Shown: in pieces, positions 6,497 to 8,504 of the stretch | Layout of the letters: every line of letters begins with the position of its first letter | Position numbering within the stretch: the first letter of the stretch is position 1 | NCBI GenBank assembly: GCA_007127595.1 | Contig: SKZA01000370.1 | Span: 1 to 8,504, forward strand | DNA length: 8,504 bases | Direction of reading: 5' to 3' | Origin: Kiritimatiellia bacterium | GTDB lineage: Bacteria; Verrucomicrobiota; Kiritimatiellia; SLAD01 | Notes under the pieces: model-generated | Seen by the model: the letters and a program-made list of their open reading frames with translations, nothing else | Told to the model about the DNA's origin: nothing | Databases searched by the model: none | Translations under genes and position numbers: made by a program

Positions 6497-6557
6497 ATGC
6501 GTATAATCACTTCCGAAACTCAAAGGCAAAAATCTATCTTACGACTTGGGATAGGTT

Positions 6558-7979
6558 CTAGCCCAACTCCTTCTGAAGTGCTGCGAGCACAATCGACGGA
6601 TTGGCTTTCCCCTTGCTGGCGCGCATGACCTGCCCCACCAGAAACTGCAAGGCCGCCTTTTTGCCGCCCCGGTAATCGGCGACCGACTTGGGATTGGCCG
6701 CTATGGCCTCGCGGACATACCCCATGATCTCATCCGCGTCGCTGACCTGCATCCAGCCCTTATCCTTCGCGATCTGCTCGGGATCGCCGCCCTGCTCAAA
6801 CAGGATGGCGAACACCTCCTTGGCCATCGTCATATTGATCATCTTCTTGTGTACCATGGTGATCAAATCGGCCAACGCCTGCGGCGATATCATGGCCTGG
6901 CCTATCTCGACACCCTTTTCGGTCAGCAAGCGCCGCATCTCCGTCATCATCCAGTTTGACGCCGCCTTTGGATGGCCGGACAGGCGCGCGACTTCCTCGT
7001 AATAGTCGGCCAAGGCCTTGTCCGCGACCAACACGCCCGCGTCATACTCCGGCAAACCATACTCGGCCGTCAACCGCTCGCGTCGCTTGGCCGGCATTTC
7101 AGGAATGGCCGACCGCCAGGACTCGATTTCGTCGTCGGACAGGACAACCGGCATCAGGTCCGGTTCCGGGAAATAGCGATAGTCATGCGCATATTCCTTC
7201 GTTCGCATCGAACGGGTCACCCCCGCTTCGTCATCCCAACGACGGGTTTCCTGGTGAATCGTGCCGCCCTTTTCGAGCACTTCGATCTGTCGCTTGATCT
7301 CGTAGGACAACGAGCGATGCACCCCCTTAAAGGTGTTCATGTTCTTGATTTCGGTCTTGGTGCCCAATGTGGATTGGTCTGCCGGACGCACGCTGCAGTT
7401 AATATCGCAACGCATGTTCCCTTGTTCGAGATTGCAATCGCTGACGCCGCCGTACAGGAGCATTTGCTTGAGTGCGACAAGAAAGGCGAACGCCTCGTCG
7501 GCTGATTCCAGGTCGGGTTCGGACACGATCTCCATCAGCGGCGTGCCCGCGCGATTGAAATCCACGCCGCTGGACTGCTCGAAGTGACTGTTTTTGGCGA
7601 CGTCCTCTTCGAGGTGAATGCGATGAATACGAATCGTCTTGCGCACACCATGGACGTCGATATCCACACCACCGCCCAAACAAAGCGGGCGGTCGTACTG
7701 CGAAATCTGGTAGTTCTTCGGCATGTCCGGATAGAAGTAGCTCTTCCGGTCGAACTTACTGTACCGGTTGATTTCGCAACCGAGCATAAGCCCTGTCAGG
7801 ACCGTCAAGTGTACGGCCTCGCGGTTCAACACGGGCATGGTCCCGGGATATCCGAGGCAGATCGGGCAGACATCCGTGTTGGGTTCGCTGCCGAACACGT
7901 TCGGACATCCGCACCAAATTTTGGAACGGGTCTTGAGCTGCACGTGCGTCTCGAGACCTATGCTGACTTTGTAATCCAC
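6558..7979 (-). CDS. gatB: Asp/Glu-tRNA(Asn/Gln) amidotransferase subunit B
   Basis: GatB is the subunit of GatCAB that binds mischarged tRNA, activates the Glu or Asp side chain with ATP and transfers ammonia delivered from GatA. The 473-residue product is full length and opens YKVSIGLETHVQLKT, the family signature containing Glu10 and His12 of the metal/ATP site. Further active-site motifs are HLEEDVAK near 122 and GTPLMEIVSEPDL near 145. A complete zinc site is present: C23 and C25 (CxC) with C38 and C41 (CxxC), which many low-GC Gram-positive homologues have lost. Tail motifs include SNWMMTEMRRLL near 341 and a C-terminal YqeY-like helical domain with GQVMRASKGKANP. The start is GTG at 7977-7979, with only a modest CGGAA upstream, but it matches the conserved N-terminus. 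The gene follows gatA by 93 bp, the usual gatA-gatB order; gatC is not in the window. Confidence 0.97.
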   Translation of the reverse strand: MDYKVSIGLETHVQLKTRSKIWCGCPNVFGSEPNTDVCPICLGYPGTMPVLNREAVHLTVLTGLMLGCEINRYSKFDRKSYFYPDMPKNYQISQYDRPLCLGGGVDIDVHGVRKTIRIHRIHLEEDVAKNSHFEQSSGVDFNRAGTPLMEIVSEPDLESADEAFAFLVALKQMLLYGGVSDCNLEQGNMRCDINCSVRPADQSTLGTKTEIKNMNTFKGVHRSLSYEIKRQIEVLEKGGTIHQETRRWDDEAGVTRSMRTKEYAHDYRYFPEPDLMPVVLSDDEIESWRSAIPEMPAKRRERLTAEYGLPEYDAGVLVADKALADYYEEVARLSGHPKAASNWMMTEMRRLLTEKGVEIGQAMISPQALADLITMVHKKMINMTMAKEVFAILFEQGGDPEQIAKDKGWMQVSDADEIMGYVREAIAANPKSVADYRGGKKAALQFLVGQVMRASKGKANPSIVLAALQKELG

Positions 7980-8017
7980 TTTGTTTTCCGGTTGTTACGT
8001 CATCTATTCGTCTGCAT

Positions 8018-8037
8018 CCACCGCGTTACCGCGGCGG
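8018..8037 (-). other. Intercistronic hairpin between gatA and gatB
   Basis: On the minus strand CCGCCGCG-GTAA-CGCGGTGG forms an 8 bp stem with one G-U wobble, closed by a GTAA (GNRA-type) loop. No T tract follows, so it is unlikely to be a full terminator. It could stabilise gatA mRNA or set the gatA/gatB ratio. It is seen directly as sequence; function is inference. Confidence 0.45.
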
Positions 8038-8050
8038 CTACTATGCCCTT

Positions 8051-8063
8051 CCGTCATGGACGG
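8051..8063 (-). other. Small hairpin just past the gatA stop
   Basis: CCGTC-ATG-GACGG is a perfect 5 bp inverted repeat starting about 10 nt after the gatA stop codon on the minus strand. It is short and has no T tract. Together with the 8018-8037 hairpin it makes the gatA-gatB spacer unusually structured for 93 bp. Confidence 0.3.
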
Positions 8064-8072
8064 CGCTTTATG

Positions 8073-8504
8073 TCATGCCGGCCATATCGCCGGACGGCTT
8101 TGATGCCAGTCGGTCGCCTGTTCGTATGCATGCCCCACGCGCAAAATCGTTTCTTCGCCGAAGGCCGGACCCAGTATCTGTAAACCGATCGGCAAGTCCG
8201 CCGATGAAAATCCGCACGGCACCGACAACCCGCAGATACCCGCCAGATTCGCGGTAACCGTAAAGATATCGCCGAGATACATTTGCAAGGGATCGTCCGT
8301 CTTTTCTCCGAGCCGATAGGCGGTGGTGGGCGTCACGGGCGTCAATAACGCGTCGCACTGCTTGAATGCCGCTTCGAAGTCGCGTCGAATTAGTGTACGC
8401 ACCTTTTGGGCGCGCAGGTAATACGCGTCATAATAACCGCTGCTCAATACGTAGGTACGGAGTATGATGCGCCGCTTTACTTCCGGCCCGAAGAACGCGG
8501 CGCG
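8073..8504 (-). CDS. gatA: Asp/Glu-tRNA(Asn/Gln) amidotransferase subunit A, C-terminal part
   Basis: GatA is the amidase subunit of GatCAB: it hydrolyses glutamine and channels ammonia to GatB. Only the last 143 codons are present; the gene runs off the right edge and the frame is open to base 8504. The segment reads FFGPEVKRRIILRTYVLSS at its start, then GYYDAYYLRAQKVRTLI, DALLTPVTPTTA, a Gly/Ala-rich stretch NLAGICGLSVPCGFS, and LPIGLQILGPAFGEE, all characteristic of the GatA C-terminus. It ends with a TGA stop soon after EQATDWH, where family members normally finish, so the 3' end looks intact. The Ser-cisSer-Lys catalytic residues of the amidase fold lie in the missing N-terminal part. 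The TTG codon at 8445-8447 is an internal Leu, not a start. Confidence 0.95.
   Translation of the reverse strand, partial: RAAFFGPEVKRRIILRTYVLSSGYYDAYYLRAQKVRTLIRRDFEAAFKQCDALLTPVTPTTAYRLGEKTDDPLQMYLGDIFTVTANLAGICGLSVPCGFSSADLPIGLQILGPAFGEETILRVGHAYEQATDWHQSRPAIWPA

Larger units (their letters stand above)
6088..6557. other. 470 bp intergenic region with promoter and REP-like palindromes
   Basis: No convincing protein gene or tRNA is present. Open frames across it translate to Arg/Ala/Pro-rich peptides that merely reflect GC-rich inverted repeats. From left to right it holds the leader and promoter of the pilus operon (about 6088-6178), a GGCGAG/CTCGCC hairpin (6185-6200), a stretch with several imperfect GC palindromes (about 6300-6385), an A7 run (6402-6408), and a 71 bp composite hairpin element (6426-6496). 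About 60 bp of unremarkable sequence then follow up to the gatB stop. The inverted-repeat content suggests a cluster of dispersed repeats inserted between two transcription units. Confidence 0.6.

Noticed and set aside
6479..6507. Plus-strand promoter: perfect TATAAT (6502-6507) with ATGGCA 17 bp upstream
   Set aside because: The -35 is part of the hairpin element and no plus-strand gene follows; downstream is the 3' end of gatB on the other strand. Probably chance.
6536..6566. Terminator for gatB: TTGGG/CCCAA around the stop codon with a T5 run later
   Set aside because: A 5 bp stem with an 11 nt loop that includes coding sequence, and a T run about 20 nt away on the minus strand, is too weak to call.
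6140..6628. Several open frames across the gatB to pilus-operon gap on both strands
   Set aside because: Their peptides are Arg/Ala/Pro-rich products of GC palindromes; none has a convincing ribosome site or known motif, and some run into gatB antisense.

Overview
The window looks like a stretch of ordinary bacterial chromosome of moderately high GC. Every confident gene lies on the minus strand, so reading in transcription order runs from high to low coordinates. Gene content is housekeeping (amidotransferase subunits GatA and GatB) followed by the motor part of a type IV pilus / type II secretion machine. The protein sequences are not close to any model species I can name. The style of the intergenic repeats (spaced TTCCAA-NNN-TTGGAA palindromes and GC-rich hairpin elements), together with the gene set, reminds me of the PVC group (Kiritimatiellota / Lentisphaerota / Verrucomicrobiota). 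That is an impression from memory, not a proven assignment.

Layout from right to left: (1) 8504-8073, the C-terminal 143 codons of gatA, cut by the window edge. (2) 8072-7980, a short spacer with two hairpins. (3) 7979-6558, complete gatB. (4) 6557-6088, a 470 bp gap without a credible gene. It holds a cluster of GC-rich palindromic (REP-like) elements and, at its left end, a good sigma70-type promoter firing leftward. (5) 6087-195, a four-gene operon: PilB/GspE-type ATPase A, PilT, PilB/GspE-type ATPase B, and the PilC/GspF inner-membrane platform. The first two genes overlap by 4 nt (ATGA); the next gaps are 18 and 71 bp. (6) 194-1, no gene. It holds four copies of a 15 bp palindrome at 31-32 bp spacing and another short GC-rich hairpin near the edge.

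How the genes work together: GatA and GatB are two of three subunits of the tRNA-dependent amidotransferase that converts Glu-tRNA(Gln) and/or Asp-tRNA(Asn) to Gln-tRNA and Asn-tRNA; gatC is not in the window. The second operon encodes the cytoplasmic motors and the membrane platform of a type IV filament system: PilB-type ATPases drive assembly of pilin subunits, PilT drives retraction, and PilC is the rotor/platform between motors and filament. Two assembly-type ATPases in one operon with a single platform gene is the main biological oddity. No pilin, prepilin peptidase, secretin or alignment-complex gene is visible here.

I see no phage, transposase, CRISPR array, defence system or RNA gene. 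The points most worth a second look are the helically phased palindrome array (78-186), the doubled ATPase arrangement with a variant motif in one copy, and the composite hairpin element at 6426-6496.
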